NCBI RefSeq assembly: GCF_016894385.1 | Contig: NZ_CP069812.1 | Coordinates: forward strand, 2,666,001-2,730,000 | Direction of reading: 5' to 3' | DNA: 64,000 nt | Source of the DNA: Cupriavidus oxalaticus | Lineage (GTDB): Bacteria > Pseudomonadota > Gammaproteobacteria > Burkholderiales > Burkholderiaceae | In this document: one piece after another, positions 30,135 through 39,671 of the stretch | Layout of the letters: each line of letters opens with the position of its first letter | Position numbering within the stretch: the stretch's first letter is position 1 | Program-made: the position numbers and the translations under genes | Notes under the pieces: generated by a model | The model's database searches: none | The model's input: only the letters and a program-made list of their open reading frames with translations | Told to the model about the DNA's origin: nothing

Positions 30135-31481
30135 CTACCCTTTGCTTCCATCCGCCTGCCGGCTGGCACGGAAATCCTTGGAATGGATGCCGTGCTTCTT
30201 CAGCAGCATCTGCAGGTGCGAGCGGTTCATGTCGCAGCGCCGCGCCAGCTCGGCAACGGTGCCGCCGACCTCCTGCAGCCCGCGCTCCAGGAAAGCGCGC
30301 TCGGCCTCGTCGCTGGCCGCGCGCTTGGCCTCGCTGAGCGAGGCCGGCATGGCGATGTCCGCCCCTGCGGATCCCATGCTCCCCACCACCGCCAGCGCGG
30401 CTGGTCTGGGCCGGATGTCCTGCGGCAGCTGCGCCAGGTCGGCGGTGTCGCCGGCCAGGCATGACAGCCGGTACATCAGGTTGCGCAGCTCGCGGATATT
30501 GCCCGGGTAGTCGTAGTGCAGCAGGAAGTCGCGCAGCCGCGGCGTCAGCCTGACCGGCGCGCGCTTGAGCATGCTGGCGGCCTCGTCGCTGAAGTAGGAC
30601 ACCAGCAGCGGGATCTCGTCGTGCCGCTCGCGCAGCGCGGGCAGGCTGACATGGATCACGCTCAGGCGGTAGAACAGGTCCTCGCGGAAGGTGCCGGCCT
30701 CGCTCATCTTGCGCAGGTCCTTGTTGGTGGCCGCGACGATGCGCGCATCGACCGAGATGATCTCGTCCGAGCCCACGCGCTGGATCTCGTGCGCTTCCAG
30801 CACGCGCAGCAGCTTGACCTGCCCCGTCAGCGGCAGCTCGCCGATCTCGTCGAGGAAGATCGTCCCGGTATGCGCGCTTTCGAACTTGCCGCGCCGGTCG
30901 TTGCTGGCGCCGGTGAAGGCGCCCTTCTTGTGGCCGAACAGCTCGGATTCGAGCAGGCTGTCGGGGATCGCGCCGCAGTTGACAGAGATGAAGGGCTTGT
31001 CGGTGCGCGAACCGTTGGCGTGGATCACCTTGGCCATCAGCTCCTTGCCGGTGCCGCTCTCGCCGTCGATCAGCACCGGCAGGTCGGTCGGCGCGGCTTT
31101 CTCGGCAATTTCCAGGGCTTCCAGCAGCCTGGGGTTGTCGCCAAAGGTGCCCTCGAAGATAAAGCTGCGCTCCATCAGCGCCTGGCGCCGCTCGCGCGGC
31201 ATGCGTTCGACCTCCTGCTGCGGCGGCGCGCTTTCGCCGGCGCTTCCGGCCGCGGCTTCGGCGGATGACGCTGCCTGCACGAAGCGCTCCTTGTGCGACA
31301 GCCCCATGACCTCGTCGCGCAGCGTGGTGGCCTGCTTGAGCAGCTTCTCGATCTCCGGGCGGTCGAGGCGCGAGGCCCAGCGCAGCGTCGAGCGCAGGAT
31401 CTCGATCTTCTCGATCAGCCCGGCGAACGACACCGGCGAGGTGACCGAGGCGGGGGTGGCACCCTGGTTATATAGCTTCAT
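30135..31481 (-). CDS. Sigma-54-dependent transcriptional activator without receiver domain
   Basis: The protein has 448 residues. Residues 1-100 are a helical domain I do not recognise, with no phospho-receiver Asp. The AAA+ domain (about 107-340) has GESGTGKE (140-147), the sigma-54-contact loop GAFTGA (187-192) and FLDEIGEL. A Fis-type HTH lies at about 405-440 (GTVAELARRCDMNRSHLQML). It should activate the sigma-54 promoters at 28891, 42002 and 47126. Its start overlaps the stop of the ABC exporter as ATGA, so it is the last gene of the export operon. Confidence 0.93.
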   Translation of the reverse strand: MKLYNQGATPASVTSPVSFAGLIEKIEILRSTLRWASRLDRPEIEKLLKQATTLRDEVMGLSHKERFVQAASSAEAAAGSAGESAPPQQEVERMPRERRQALMERSFIFEGTFGDNPRLLEALEIAEKAAPTDLPVLIDGESGTGKELMAKVIHANGSRTDKPFISVNCGAIPDSLLESELFGHKKGAFTGASNDRRGKFESAHTGTIFLDEIGELPLTGQVKLLRVLEAHEIQRVGSDEIISVDARIVAATNKDLRKMSEAGTFREDLFYRLSVIHVSLPALRERHDEIPLLVSYFSDEAASMLKRAPVRLTPRLRDFLLHYDYPGNIRELRNLMYRLSCLAGDTADLAQLPQDIRPRPAALAVVGSMGSAGADIAMPASLSEAKRAASDEAERAFLERGLQEVGGTVAELARRCDMNRSHLQMLLKKHGIHSKDFRASRQADGSKG

Positions 31482-34400
31482 GCTGCGCTCAGTTGCTTCT
31501 GCACCAGTTGGTAATACATGCCCTTGCGTTCCAGCAGCTCTTCATGCCGGCCCTGCTCGACGATCGCGCCTTCATACAGCACCAGGATCTTGTCGGCCTG
31601 CATGATGGTGCTGAGCCGGTGCGCGATGATGACCGCGGTGCGCCCGCGCAGGATCTCCTGCATGTTCGCCAGGATATTGCTCTCGGATTGCGTGTCGAGC
31701 GCCGAGGTCGCCTCGTCGAACACCAGCAGCCGCGGGTCGTGGTACAGCGCGCGCGCGATGCACAGCCGCTGGATCTGCCCGCCCGACAACCCCATGCCGC
31801 GCTCGCCCACCACCTGCTCGTAGCCGAGCGGCAGCTTGCTGATAAAGGCATGGGCATCGGCCATGCGCGCCACTTCCTCGATGCGGCGCCGGTCGGGGCT
31901 GTCGTCGCCGCAGGCGATGTTCTCGGCGATGGTGCCCGAGAACAGCAGGTTGGACTGCATCACATAGCCAACCTGCGCGCGGTAGAACGCGGCGTCGATC
32001 ACGTTGAGGTCGTAGCCGTCCACCGACATCGAGCCCTCGGTCGGCTTGTAGAAGCCCACCAGCAACTTGGCCAGCGTGGTCTTGCCCGAACCGCTGCGCC
32101 CGACGATGGCGACCATCTCGCCCGGCTGGATGGTAAAGCTGATGTTCTCCAGCACGTAGGGCGTGTCCTCGCCGCCATAGCGGAAGTACAGGTCCTTCAT
32201 CACGATCTCGCCCTGCAGGTCGGGCAGCATCACGCGCGACAGCACATCCTGCGGCTTCTGCTCGGGCTCCAGGTCGAGCACGTCGCCGAGCCGTTCCATT
32301 GCCACGCCCGCATCGTTGAGCTGACCCCACAACGCGACCAGGCCCATCAGCGGCGCCAGCACGCTGCCCATGAAGGCATTGAAGGCGATCAGCTGGCCGA
32401 TGGTCAGCTCGCGCTCCAGCACCAGTGTCGCGCCCACCCACAGCACCGCGATGGTGGTGGCCGCGTTGAGCAGCTGGCTCACCAGGCCCACCAGGATATG
32501 GAAGGCCTGCGCCTTGTATTGCGATTCCAGCGCCTTGGTGTACTTGCGCTCCCAGCGCAGCCGCACCGGACGCTCGATGCCCATGCCCTTGACGGTTTCG
32601 GCGCCGCCCAGCGTTTCCATCAGGTAGGCCTTGGCATCGGTCGAGGTGGCAAAGACCTCGCGCGCATACGTCTTGATCCTGGGCGTCACCAGCACCGTCA
32701 GCGCCGCGATCGGGATCACGAAGGCGATCAGCAGCAGCGTCAGCTTGACGTTGTAGAGGAACATGATGGTGAAGTAGATAAACACCATCAGCAGGTTCAG
32801 CGCCGTGGTCACCGTCGACTCGGTCAGGAAGGCGCGGATGGTCTGGTTCTCCTGGAAGCGCGCGAAGATGTCGCCGGTCTTGCGCTTGGCGAAGAACGAC
32901 AGCGGCAGCGACAGCGTGTGCTTGAAGAAGTGCGACATCATGGCGAAATCCATGTTGCGCACCATGAAGTTGGCCAGGTACGCGCGGATCGTCGACATCA
33001 GCTGCGAGAACACGTTGGAGATGATCAGCCCCACGATCAGCAGGTGCAGCAGCCCCACGTTCTGGTGCACCACCACGCCGTCGAGGATGTTCTGGATGAT
33101 CAGCGGCGGCACCACGCCCAGCATCTGGATCACGAAGGTCGCCAGGAACAGGTGCGCCAGGATCTTCTTGTACGGCGCCAGGTAGCCGATGAAGCGCAGC
33201 CACGGCGAGCGCTGCACCGACAGCTGCGTCATGCTCTCGCCCGGCGCGAACAGCAGGCAGGTGCCGCTCCAGCCGCGCTCGAACTCTTCCGCGCTCATCT
33301 TGCGGAAGCCGATGGCGGGATCGGCCACCCACACCCAGCGCGACGAGATGCCGTACACCACCACGTAGTGGTAGCCCTCCCAGTGCACGATGAACGGCAG
33401 CTCGAAGCCCATCAGCGAGTCGCGCGTGCATTGCACCCCGCGCGTGGTGAAGCCCAGCGACTCGCCAGCGCGCGCCAGGCTGTCGAGCGTGGCGCCCTGC
33501 GTGGTCACGTTGGCCAGCTCGCGCAGCTTGCCCAGCGTCATCGGGATGCCGTAGTGCCGGCAGATCATCGCCAGGCAGGCCGCGCCGCAGTCCATTTCCT
33601 CGGCCTGCTCGACCAGGCCGAAGCGGCGGATCAGCTTCTCGCCCAGTTCCGGCTTCGAATGCAGGTCCAGCAGCACGGGGCGCTTGCGCCGCTCGGCCAG
33701 CTTCTTCTGCCGGTGCAGCTCGCGGTCGAGCGCGCGGATGCGTTCCTCCAGCACCTCGCGCAGGCGCGGGTTGCGCTCCAGGATCAGCTGCACGGTCTTC
33801 TCGGGAATGACCAGCAGGCGCACGTCGGTCTCGGCGACGGCCGCTGCCAGCTGCTCCTGCCGCATCACGCAGGCGCGCTCGCCGAAGATATCGCCCTGCC
33901 CGAGTGTCGCCAGGGGAAACTCGCTGCCCTCTTCGCTGCGCACCACGCGCACGGTGCCCTGGCGCACCACGTACAGGCGCCGGTCCTCGCGCCCGTCCTG
34001 CTTCAGGATTTCCTTGCCGGCGCTGACGCGCTTGACGCCCACGCTGCGCACGGCATCGGCCAGTTCCTGCTTGTCGAGCTTGCCGCGCAGGTCGAACAGC
34101 CGCGCGACAAAGCCGCCGGCCGAACTGATCGCGACATAGCTGGTGACAAAGGCCAGCGCGGCCGGGTTGCCGGCGACCACCGGCTCGGCCACGCTGCGCG
34201 GGATCATCAGCAGCTCGGTCTTGCCCGAGGCGCGCACCGACGACTCGTGCCGGTACTCGCGCAGCAGCGCGATATCGGCAAAGACCTCGCCGGCCTTGCG
34301 CACGCCCATGCTGATTTCCTTGCCGTGCTCTTCGTTGAACACGCGCACGGATCCCGACTTGACGATGAACAGGCCAGGCGCCGCATCACCGGCATTGCAG

Positions 34401-34609
34401 ACGGTATCGCCAAAGCCAAAGGTCAGCACCTGCGCGGCATCGGCCAGGCGCGCCAGCTCCTCCGGCGTCAGCACCGACAGGATTTCGACCCCGGCCAGGA
34501 AAGTGGCCAGCGCGGATCCACCCTCGGGCAGCCTCTCCGGCGGCGGCGGGGCAGCCGGGGCAGCAGCGGCGGCGGCTTCGCCAGACTCGCTAGCGGGCTT
34601 CGATGACAT
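31478..34609 (-). CDS. Peptidase-containing ABC exporter (C39) fused to two cNMP-binding-like domains
   Basis: The protein has 1043 residues. Two cyclic-nucleotide-binding-like domains lie at about 40-155 and 175-295. A C39 peptidase follows at about 325-455, with oxyanion Gln335, catalytic Cys341 in EMDCGAACLAMI, His414 in EGYHYVVVYG and Asp430 in VADP. Then come a six-helix membrane domain (about 470-770) and an ATPase with GRSGSGKT (837-844), LSGGQ (941-945) and LLVFDE (961-966). Such exporters cut double-Gly leaders and push the mature peptide across the inner membrane. The N-terminal cNMP-like domains are an unusual addition. The start overlaps the PPIase gene by 20 bp, and the stop overlaps the activator start. 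Confidence 0.95.
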   Translation of the reverse strand: MSSKPASESGEAAAAAAPAAPPPPERLPEGGSALATFLAGVEILSVLTPEELARLADAAQVLTFGFGDTVCNAGDAAPGLFIVKSGSVRVFNEEHGKEISMGVRKAGEVFADIALLREYRHESSVRASGKTELLMIPRSVAEPVVAGNPAALAFVTSYVAISSAGGFVARLFDLRGKLDKQELADAVRSVGVKRVSAGKEILKQDGREDRRLYVVRQGTVRVVRSEEGSEFPLATLGQGDIFGERACVMRQEQLAAAVAETDVRLLVIPEKTVQLILERNPRLREVLEERIRALDRELHRQKKLAERRKRPVLLDLHSKPELGEKLIRRFGLVEQAEEMDCGAACLAMICRHYGIPMTLGKLRELANVTTQGATLDSLARAGESLGFTTRGVQCTRDSLMGFELPFIVHWEGYHYVVVYGISSRWVWVADPAIGFRKMSAEEFERGWSGTCLLFAPGESMTQLSVQRSPWLRFIGYLAPYKKILAHLFLATFVIQMLGVVPPLIIQNILDGVVVHQNVGLLHLLIVGLIISNVFSQLMSTIRAYLANFMVRNMDFAMMSHFFKHTLSLPLSFFAKRKTGDIFARFQENQTIRAFLTESTVTTALNLLMVFIYFTIMFLYNVKLTLLLIAFVIPIAALTVLVTPRIKTYAREVFATSTDAKAYLMETLGGAETVKGMGIERPVRLRWERKYTKALESQYKAQAFHILVGLVSQLLNAATTIAVLWVGATLVLERELTIGQLIAFNAFMGSVLAPLMGLVALWGQLNDAGVAMERLGDVLDLEPEQKPQDVLSRVMLPDLQGEIVMKDLYFRYGGEDTPYVLENISFTIQPGEMVAIVGRSGSGKTTLAKLLVGFYKPTEGSMSVDGYDLNVIDAAFYRAQVGYVMQSNLLFSGTIAENIACGDDSPDRRRIEEVARMADAHAFISKLPLGYEQVVGERGMGLSGGQIQRLCIARALYHDPRLLVFDEATSALDTQSESNILANMQEILRGRTAVIIAHRLSTIMQADKILVLYEGAIVEQGRHEELLERKGMYYQLVQKQLSAA

Positions 34610-35342
34610 GTTCCTGCGCCCTGCCCATCAGCCAGTCTTCGCGCAGCAGGCGCCGCACTTCCACCGCGACCTCGCTGTCGAGGGTGGCGGGATGCTTGGC
34701 GCGCACCAGGAAGACTTCGAAGAAAGAGCGGTCCGGCGCGGGGAACGGCCCCAGCAGGTCGCCCGGCTCCGCGTTGAACACCTTGGCCTCGATATCGGTC
34801 TTGAGCGAGCCGCGCAGCACCTTGCCGATCTCGCCGCCGTGCTCGCGCGTGTCGGCGATCGAATGCTCGCGCGCCATCTCGGCGAACGCCTCGGGATCGT
34901 CCTGCAGGTAAGAGATCAGCTCCTTGGCCTTGCCCTCGCTGTCGACCACGATATGGCTGACCTCGATGCTGTCGAAGCGCGGCGAGTTCAGCGCAAAGTA
35001 CTCCTGCACCGCGGCGTCGCTGCAGACCTGCTCCATCATCCGCTCCTGGTACAGGTTGTCGGTGATGAACGCCTCGAACTCGTCGAGGCTGACGTTGAGC
35101 GCGTCGAGATAGTGGTTCATGTCGGCGGCGCGGTGCAGGCCCTGCACGCGGCGGAACTGGTCGGCGCGCTCCTGGATTTCCTCGGGCGTGACCACCATGC
35201 CCTGCCGCTTCGCGGCGTGCACGGTCAGCTTGTCGCGCACCATCTGCTCGACCAGCCCTTCGAACTGCCCGGTCAGCTTGAGCAGCCGCACGAATTCCTC
35301 GACGCCGAGCACCTCGTCGTCGATACGGACAATGCCAGTCAT
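34590..35342 (-). CDS. Parvulin-type peptidyl-prolyl isomerase (SurA/PpiC-like) without signal peptide
   Basis: The protein has 250 residues. A SurA_N-like helical part (about 1-120) precedes a PpiC/rotamase domain (about 125-230) with VSHIVVDSEGKAKELISYL, AREHSIADTREHGGEIGKVL and GDLLGPFPAPDRSFFEVFLV. Parvulins of secretion operons help pass or fold exported peptides. There is no signal peptide, so as read it is cytoplasmic and could hold precursors for the exporter. ATG 35342 (MTGIVRIDDEV) is preceded by CAAGGAGCCTAGAC; the longer frame to 36626 is only the shadow of the HlyD gene. Confidence 0.88.
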   Translation of the reverse strand: MTGIVRIDDEVLGVEEFVRLLKLTGQFEGLVEQMVRDKLTVHAAKRQGMVVTPEEIQERADQFRRVQGLHRAADMNHYLDALNVSLDEFEAFITDNLYQERMMEQVCSDAAVQEYFALNSPRFDSIEVSHIVVDSEGKAKELISYLQDDPEAFAEMAREHSIADTREHGGEIGKVLRGSLKTDIEAKVFNAEPGDLLGPFPAPDRSFFEVFLVRAKHPATLDSEVAVEVRRLLREDWLMGRAQEHVIEAR

Positions 35343-35401
35343 GTCTAGGCTCCTTGTTGACTCTTGACGGCCCGCTGCGTGCGCACGGGCATCCGGATCG
35401 A

Positions 35402-36781
35402 TCAGCCAGCCACCTCGCGGAAGGGGTCGAGACCCAGGTCGATCAGGCGGCGCTCGCGCACCACGATCTCCGCCGTGGCGGTCATGCCATAGCGCAACGG
35501 ATACTTGTTGTCGGCCACGGTGTAGTAGTCGCGCGCCAGGCGCACCCTGCCCTCGTAGACCGGCTGCTTGTCGGGGCCCGGCTTGGTCGCGGGCGAGATG
35601 AATTCCAGCGTGCCTTCGATGATCCCGTAGCGCTGGTACGGGAACGCGCTGAACTTGAGCTTGACCAGCAGCCCCTCGCGCAGGAAGGCGCGGTCGCGCT
35701 CGGCAATGACGATCTTGACCACCGGGCGCGCATCCTTGGGCGCGATCCCGCCCAGCGGCGTGTTGGCCTGCACCTTGTCGCCGCGCTGGGTGGAGGTGAC
35801 ATCGGTGATCACGCCCGACACCGGCGCCAGGATCAGCAGGAAATTGTCCTTGTCGATATTCTCGAAGCGGATGCGCGCGGCCGCATCGGCCACCAGCCGC
35901 GCGGTCTGGACCTGCAGGCGCAGCTTGTCCTCGGTGCTGGCGATCTCGCGCAGCGCGGCGTCGTACTGCACGCGCAGCCCGGCCAGGTCCTGCCCGCTGC
36001 TTTCGAGCAGCGCACTGGCCTGGGTCATCTCGCGCGACAGGCGGGCATCGAGTTCGCTCAGCCGCGACTGCGCCACGCGCAGGTTGTTCTCGGCGTCCTG
36101 CGCCGCGGCGCGCTTGGCATCGAGCTGCGACTGCGACACGCCGCCGCCGCCGGGCAGCGCCAGCAGGCGCGCATAGCGGTCCTGCTCCTGGCGCGCGAAC
36201 TCGCGCGCGCGCCGGGCGTTTTCCAGGTTGCTGCGCGCCTCCTGCAGCTGCGCGCGCTGTTCCTCGGCCAGCCGCGTGGTGCCTTCGGCCAGGCGATTCT
36301 CGTGCTGGCGCGTGGCCACGTCGATCTGCTGCTTGAGCGCGTTGGCGCGGCGTTCCATCAGCGCCTTCTTCTCCGGGAACTGCTTCCAGTCGCGCTCGGA
36401 ATCCTCCAGCTTGAGCTGCGCCTCCAGCGCATTGGCGGCGGCCTCGATCGCCCCGCGCGCGTTCAGCCGCGCCAGCACGTCGTCCTTGGACACCGGCTGG
36501 CCTTCGGCGACATACAGGTCGGCCAGCTCGCCGTCGACCGGCGCATAGAAGCGCCGCACTTCCGATTCGGGCGCCAGCGTGCCTTGCGCGGTGACGATGA
36601 CGTCGGCGTGGCCGACGAAGGACCACACCAGCCCGCAGATCACCAGCGCAAACGTGGTGACGATGGTCAGCATGCCCAGCCGCGACGGTTCCGCGGTCAG
36701 CAGGCCGATGCCTTCGGCGCTGTGGTCTTCCAGCGCTTCGGACAGCGGCTTCAGGCCGGCCTGGCGGGAATCGTCCTTCAT
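35402..36781 (-). CDS. HlyD-family periplasmic adaptor protein
   Basis: The 459-residue protein has one N-terminal membrane helix (about 38-58, LTIVTTFALVICGLVWSFVG). A barrel-sandwich domain follows (VTAQGTLAPESEVRRFYAPV), then long coiled-coil hairpins (about 120-290, Ala/Glu/Arg-rich) and a beta-barrel C-terminus (VKLKFSAFPYQRYGIIEGTL is the typical T1SS adaptor motif). It connects the ABC exporter to the outer membrane factor. Its ATG overlaps the stop of the FHA gene (ATGA at 36781-36778), indicating tight coupling of signalling and export genes. Confidence 0.95.
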   Translation of the reverse strand: MKDDSRQAGLKPLSEALEDHSAEGIGLLTAEPSRLGMLTIVTTFALVICGLVWSFVGHADVIVTAQGTLAPESEVRRFYAPVDGELADLYVAEGQPVSKDDVLARLNARGAIEAAANALEAQLKLEDSERDWKQFPEKKALMERRANALKQQIDVATRQHENRLAEGTTRLAEEQRAQLQEARSNLENARRAREFARQEQDRYARLLALPGGGGVSQSQLDAKRAAAQDAENNLRVAQSRLSELDARLSREMTQASALLESSGQDLAGLRVQYDAALREIASTEDKLRLQVQTARLVADAAARIRFENIDKDNFLLILAPVSGVITDVTSTQRGDKVQANTPLGGIAPKDARPVVKIVIAERDRAFLREGLLVKLKFSAFPYQRYGIIEGTLEFISPATKPGPDKQPVYEGRVRLARDYYTVADNKYPLRYGMTATAEIVVRERRLIDLGLDPFREVAG

Positions 36782-39420
36782 GGCTGCCTCGCTGGCTGCG
36801 GCGACGCGGCGGTGGCGTCGGTGGTGGCGGTGGTGGCGGTGGTGGCTGCCTCCGCGGGCACCTTGCCGCTGTCTTCGCCGCCGATCAGCTCGAGCTTGGT
36901 CTTGAGGACGCCGGGATCGAGCACGGTGCGCAGCTCGCGCAGCGCATGGCGCTGCTGGTCGGCCTCGGCGCGGATTTCTTCCTCGACCTTGGCCAGCTGC
37001 GCCAGGTCCGCACTTTCGCCGGCGCGCAGCTGCGTAAAGATGCGCATGCCCTGGCGCGCATCTTCCTGCGCCTGCGACAACAGCCGGGCCTGCGCGCGGA
37101 ACCTGGGCGAGATGCCGGGCTCGAGCCGCTGCTCGCTGCCGATCACGCCGTTGCTGCGGTATTGCTTCCAGGCGGCAACGGCGCTTCCCATCAGCTCGCG
37201 CGCACGCCGCAGCGCACTGTCGCGCACGCCGTTGACATCGGCTTCCACCGCGCTGGCGAAGAACTTGTCTTCATCGGCGTCGAGCATGGCGTAGAAGCCG
37301 AGCAGGCGGTCTTCATAGCCCTTGCTGCCGCGCGCGGACTGCAGCTCGGCAAACTGCGCCGCCACCTTCTGCTTGTGCGCGAGGTCGCGCGCGAGATCAT
37401 CGCTCCACGCACCGCCTTGAATCTGCCTGAATCCCGCCAGTGCGGCGTTGCTGTCGCCCTTCTGCCACGCGCTGGCGGCGCTGGCGTACTGCGTTGCCAT
37501 CGCCGGCGGCGGCAGCCGCGGCGCCAGTTGCGCGAACTGCGCCTGGAACGGCGGCGTGGCGAAGCGGCTGTCGGCCAGCCGCGCCACCAGCGTGCCGGGG
37601 CGGCGCGCGCGCAAGGCCTGCAGCAGTGCGGTGTAGCGGTCCAGGTCGCCCTGCACCTGGTCCAGGCCCGCCAGGCGCGGGTATTTCTCGCGATAGTCGG
37701 CGATCACCGGCTGCAGCGCTTCGGGGCGGTCGCGGCCGAGTTCGGTGGCGATGCTGGTGTCGAGCCGCGCGATCGCCGCGAGGTAGACCGACGCATCGTT
37801 CTGCAGCCGGCGCACGTCGCTGAGCGCATCGGCATAGAGGTCGCGGAATGCCGGCACGTCGGCGGCGATGCGGCCCAGCGCGCGCTGGTGCGCGATGGTG
37901 TCCTGGTTCCAGTGCGCCAGCAGCTGGCGGATCGGCGCTTCGTCGGCGTAGAGGCGGATCGGCGCATCGGCGCCGCGCTGCGCGGCATAGCGCTCGAGCC
38001 GGCCGATCCATTCGAGTTCGGCCACCAGCGGCCGGGCGTCGGCGTTATGCGCGCCGAGCTGCCGCATCTGCGCGAGCGCGGCATCGGCGCCGCCGAAGTC
38101 GCCGGCCTTGAGCTTCGCGGCCCAGCCGGGCACGAAGGCGCGCAGCAACGCTTCGGTGCCGAGCGCCTGCACTTCGGTGTCGTCGGGATGGCGCGCGAGG
38201 TAGCCGTCGGCCGCCTTCGCGGCGCCGGCGTAGTCGCCCGCCGCATGCAGGGTCTGCACCGCGCGCTCGTCGGCGCCATGCCAGTAGAGCGCCACGCCGG
38301 CCAGCGCGGCCAGCAGCAACAGCGCGCCGCCCCAGCGCGCGGCGCGCCGCAGGCGTGCGCCGTCGTCGAGGCCGAAGCTGCGCGCCGCCTCTGCCAGCAG
38401 CAGCGCGACACGCCCGCGCTTGCGCGGCGGATGCGCGCGGTCGGGCGCGGCGGTCGCGGCCGCGGCCTGGGCTTCGGCGTCGGCGTTGACTTCATCTTCC
38501 TGGTGCGAGGCGTAGTCGACACAGAAGATGTCGAGGAAGGAATCGGCGGCACCGACAAAGGTGGTGCGGTCCTCCTCGTCTTGCGCGGCCGGTGCGGCCG
38601 GTGCGGCCGAGGCCGCCGGCATCGGCACGGCAGGCTCCAGCGTGGTCCGCGTCGCGGTGGCATCGTCATCGCCGGCGCGGCGGACCTCGGCCTTGTAGAC
38701 GAAATGGCTGCCGCCGAACGCTATGCGGTCGCCGTTGTCCAGCGGCACGCCGTGGTCCGCCAGGCGCCTGCCGTTGACGAAGGTGCCGTTGGTGCTGCCC
38801 AGGTCTTCCACGAACGGGACGCCGCCCTTCAGGTACACGTGCGCGTGCCGGCGCGACAGGTAGTTGACCTGCTGCGGATAGTTGTCGCGATAGCGCGCAA
38901 AGGCATCGTCGGCCTTGCTGATCAGGTACGGGAAGCCGTCGACATGGATCGGCTGCAGCCCGACATCGCTGCGTTCCGGCAACAGCGTCAAGGCGACCCG
39001 CGGCGGTTCCGGCTGCGGTGCGCGCGGCGACAACCGCACGCGGAACGACAGCGCGGGACCGAAGGCCACCTCGTCGCCATCGCGCAGCTGCGCCGGCTGC
39101 AACGCCACCGCCGCGCCATTCACGCGCGTGCCGTTCTTGCTGCCGAGATCGGCGACATAGACCGCACCCTGTTCGGCAAAGATGCGCGCATGGCGCCGCG
39201 ACAGCGGCGCCGCGAGGTCTTCGGGATAGGCGGCGAATGGCAGCTCGGTGCGGCCGACCGGGAACAGGTCTTCGTCGATGCGGATCTCGCCCAGGTCCGG
39301 CCGCGAGACCGGCGTCAGGAACACATCGAATTCCCTTGCCAGATCCTGGCTCGACTCCCGAGCGATCCCCTGGGCCATTTTCACCGGCATTTCCATGATC
39401 AGTGCTTCGTCAGGAGCCAT
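36778..39420 (-). CDS. Membrane protein with two FHA domains and a large periplasmic region
   Basis: The protein has 880 residues. FHA domain 1 (about 44-128) has SRRHARIF and DLGSKNGTRVNG; FHA domain 2 (about 160-245) has LSRRHAHVYL and DLGSTNGTFVNG. All phosphothreonine-binding residues look conserved. A linker carries DEEDRTTF (281-288). A single helix at about 363-380 (WGGALLLLAALAGVALYW) leads to about 500 residues of helical, TPR-like periplasmic sequence. It should sense phosphothreonine in the cytoplasm and transmit it to the export machine. It is the first gene of the operon with HlyD, PPIase, exporter and activator. Confidence 0.9.
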   Translation of the reverse strand: MAPDEALIMEMPVKMAQGIARESSQDLAREFDVFLTPVSRPDLGEIRIDEDLFPVGRTELPFAAYPEDLAAPLSRRHARIFAEQGAVYVADLGSKNGTRVNGAAVALQPAQLRDGDEVAFGPALSFRVRLSPRAPQPEPPRVALTLLPERSDVGLQPIHVDGFPYLISKADDAFARYRDNYPQQVNYLSRRHAHVYLKGGVPFVEDLGSTNGTFVNGRRLADHGVPLDNGDRIAFGGSHFVYKAEVRRAGDDDATATRTTLEPAVPMPAASAAPAAPAAQDEEDRTTFVGAADSFLDIFCVDYASHQEDEVNADAEAQAAAATAAPDRAHPPRKRGRVALLLAEAARSFGLDDGARLRRAARWGGALLLLAALAGVALYWHGADERAVQTLHAAGDYAGAAKAADGYLARHPDDTEVQALGTEALLRAFVPGWAAKLKAGDFGGADAALAQMRQLGAHNADARPLVAELEWIGRLERYAAQRGADAPIRLYADEAPIRQLLAHWNQDTIAHQRALGRIAADVPAFRDLYADALSDVRRLQNDASVYLAAIARLDTSIATELGRDRPEALQPVIADYREKYPRLAGLDQVQGDLDRYTALLQALRARRPGTLVARLADSRFATPPFQAQFAQLAPRLPPPAMATQYASAASAWQKGDSNAALAGFRQIQGGAWSDDLARDLAHKQKVAAQFAELQSARGSKGYEDRLLGFYAMLDADEDKFFASAVEADVNGVRDSALRRARELMGSAVAAWKQYRSNGVIGSEQRLEPGISPRFRAQARLLSQAQEDARQGMRIFTQLRAGESADLAQLAKVEEEIRAEADQQRHALRELRTVLDPGVLKTKLELIGGEDSGKVPAEAATTATTATTDATAASPQPARQP

Positions 39421-39486
39421 GTTTCCAGGGAGCCAACAGCACGGCTGCCGCGGCGGCCGGCCAAGGGGGGTGAAGCGACTAAGAAC

Positions 39487-39514
39487 ATAGTAGGCGACGG
39501 CTTAGGCTAGTCAA
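39487..39514 (-). promoter_or_regulatory. Sigma-70-type promoter of the FHA-HlyD-PPIase-exporter-activator operon
   Basis: TTGACT (39514-39509) and TACTAT (39492-39487) are separated by 16 bp on the minus strand, about 65 bp before the FHA start. The gap to the outer membrane factor gene also holds the palindrome GCAACGCGTTGC near 39602-39613, a possible operator. Confidence 0.6.
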
Positions 39515-39671
39515 TCGGCTGCGGCGCGCGTGCAGGCGCGTATTTTCACGGAACTGGGCAGGGAAAGAGACAAGGGCTGCACGCACCACGCGAGGCATTG
39601 CGCAACGCGTTGCGTACGCATGCGTCACACGGCGCACGAGGTCCGGCCCGCGCCGCGCGGCAGCGAGTGCA

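Noticed and set aside
31493..34606. 1037-codon plus-strand frame across the exporter gene
   Set aside because: Exact shadow of the exporter; His/Gln/Arg-rich with no domain.
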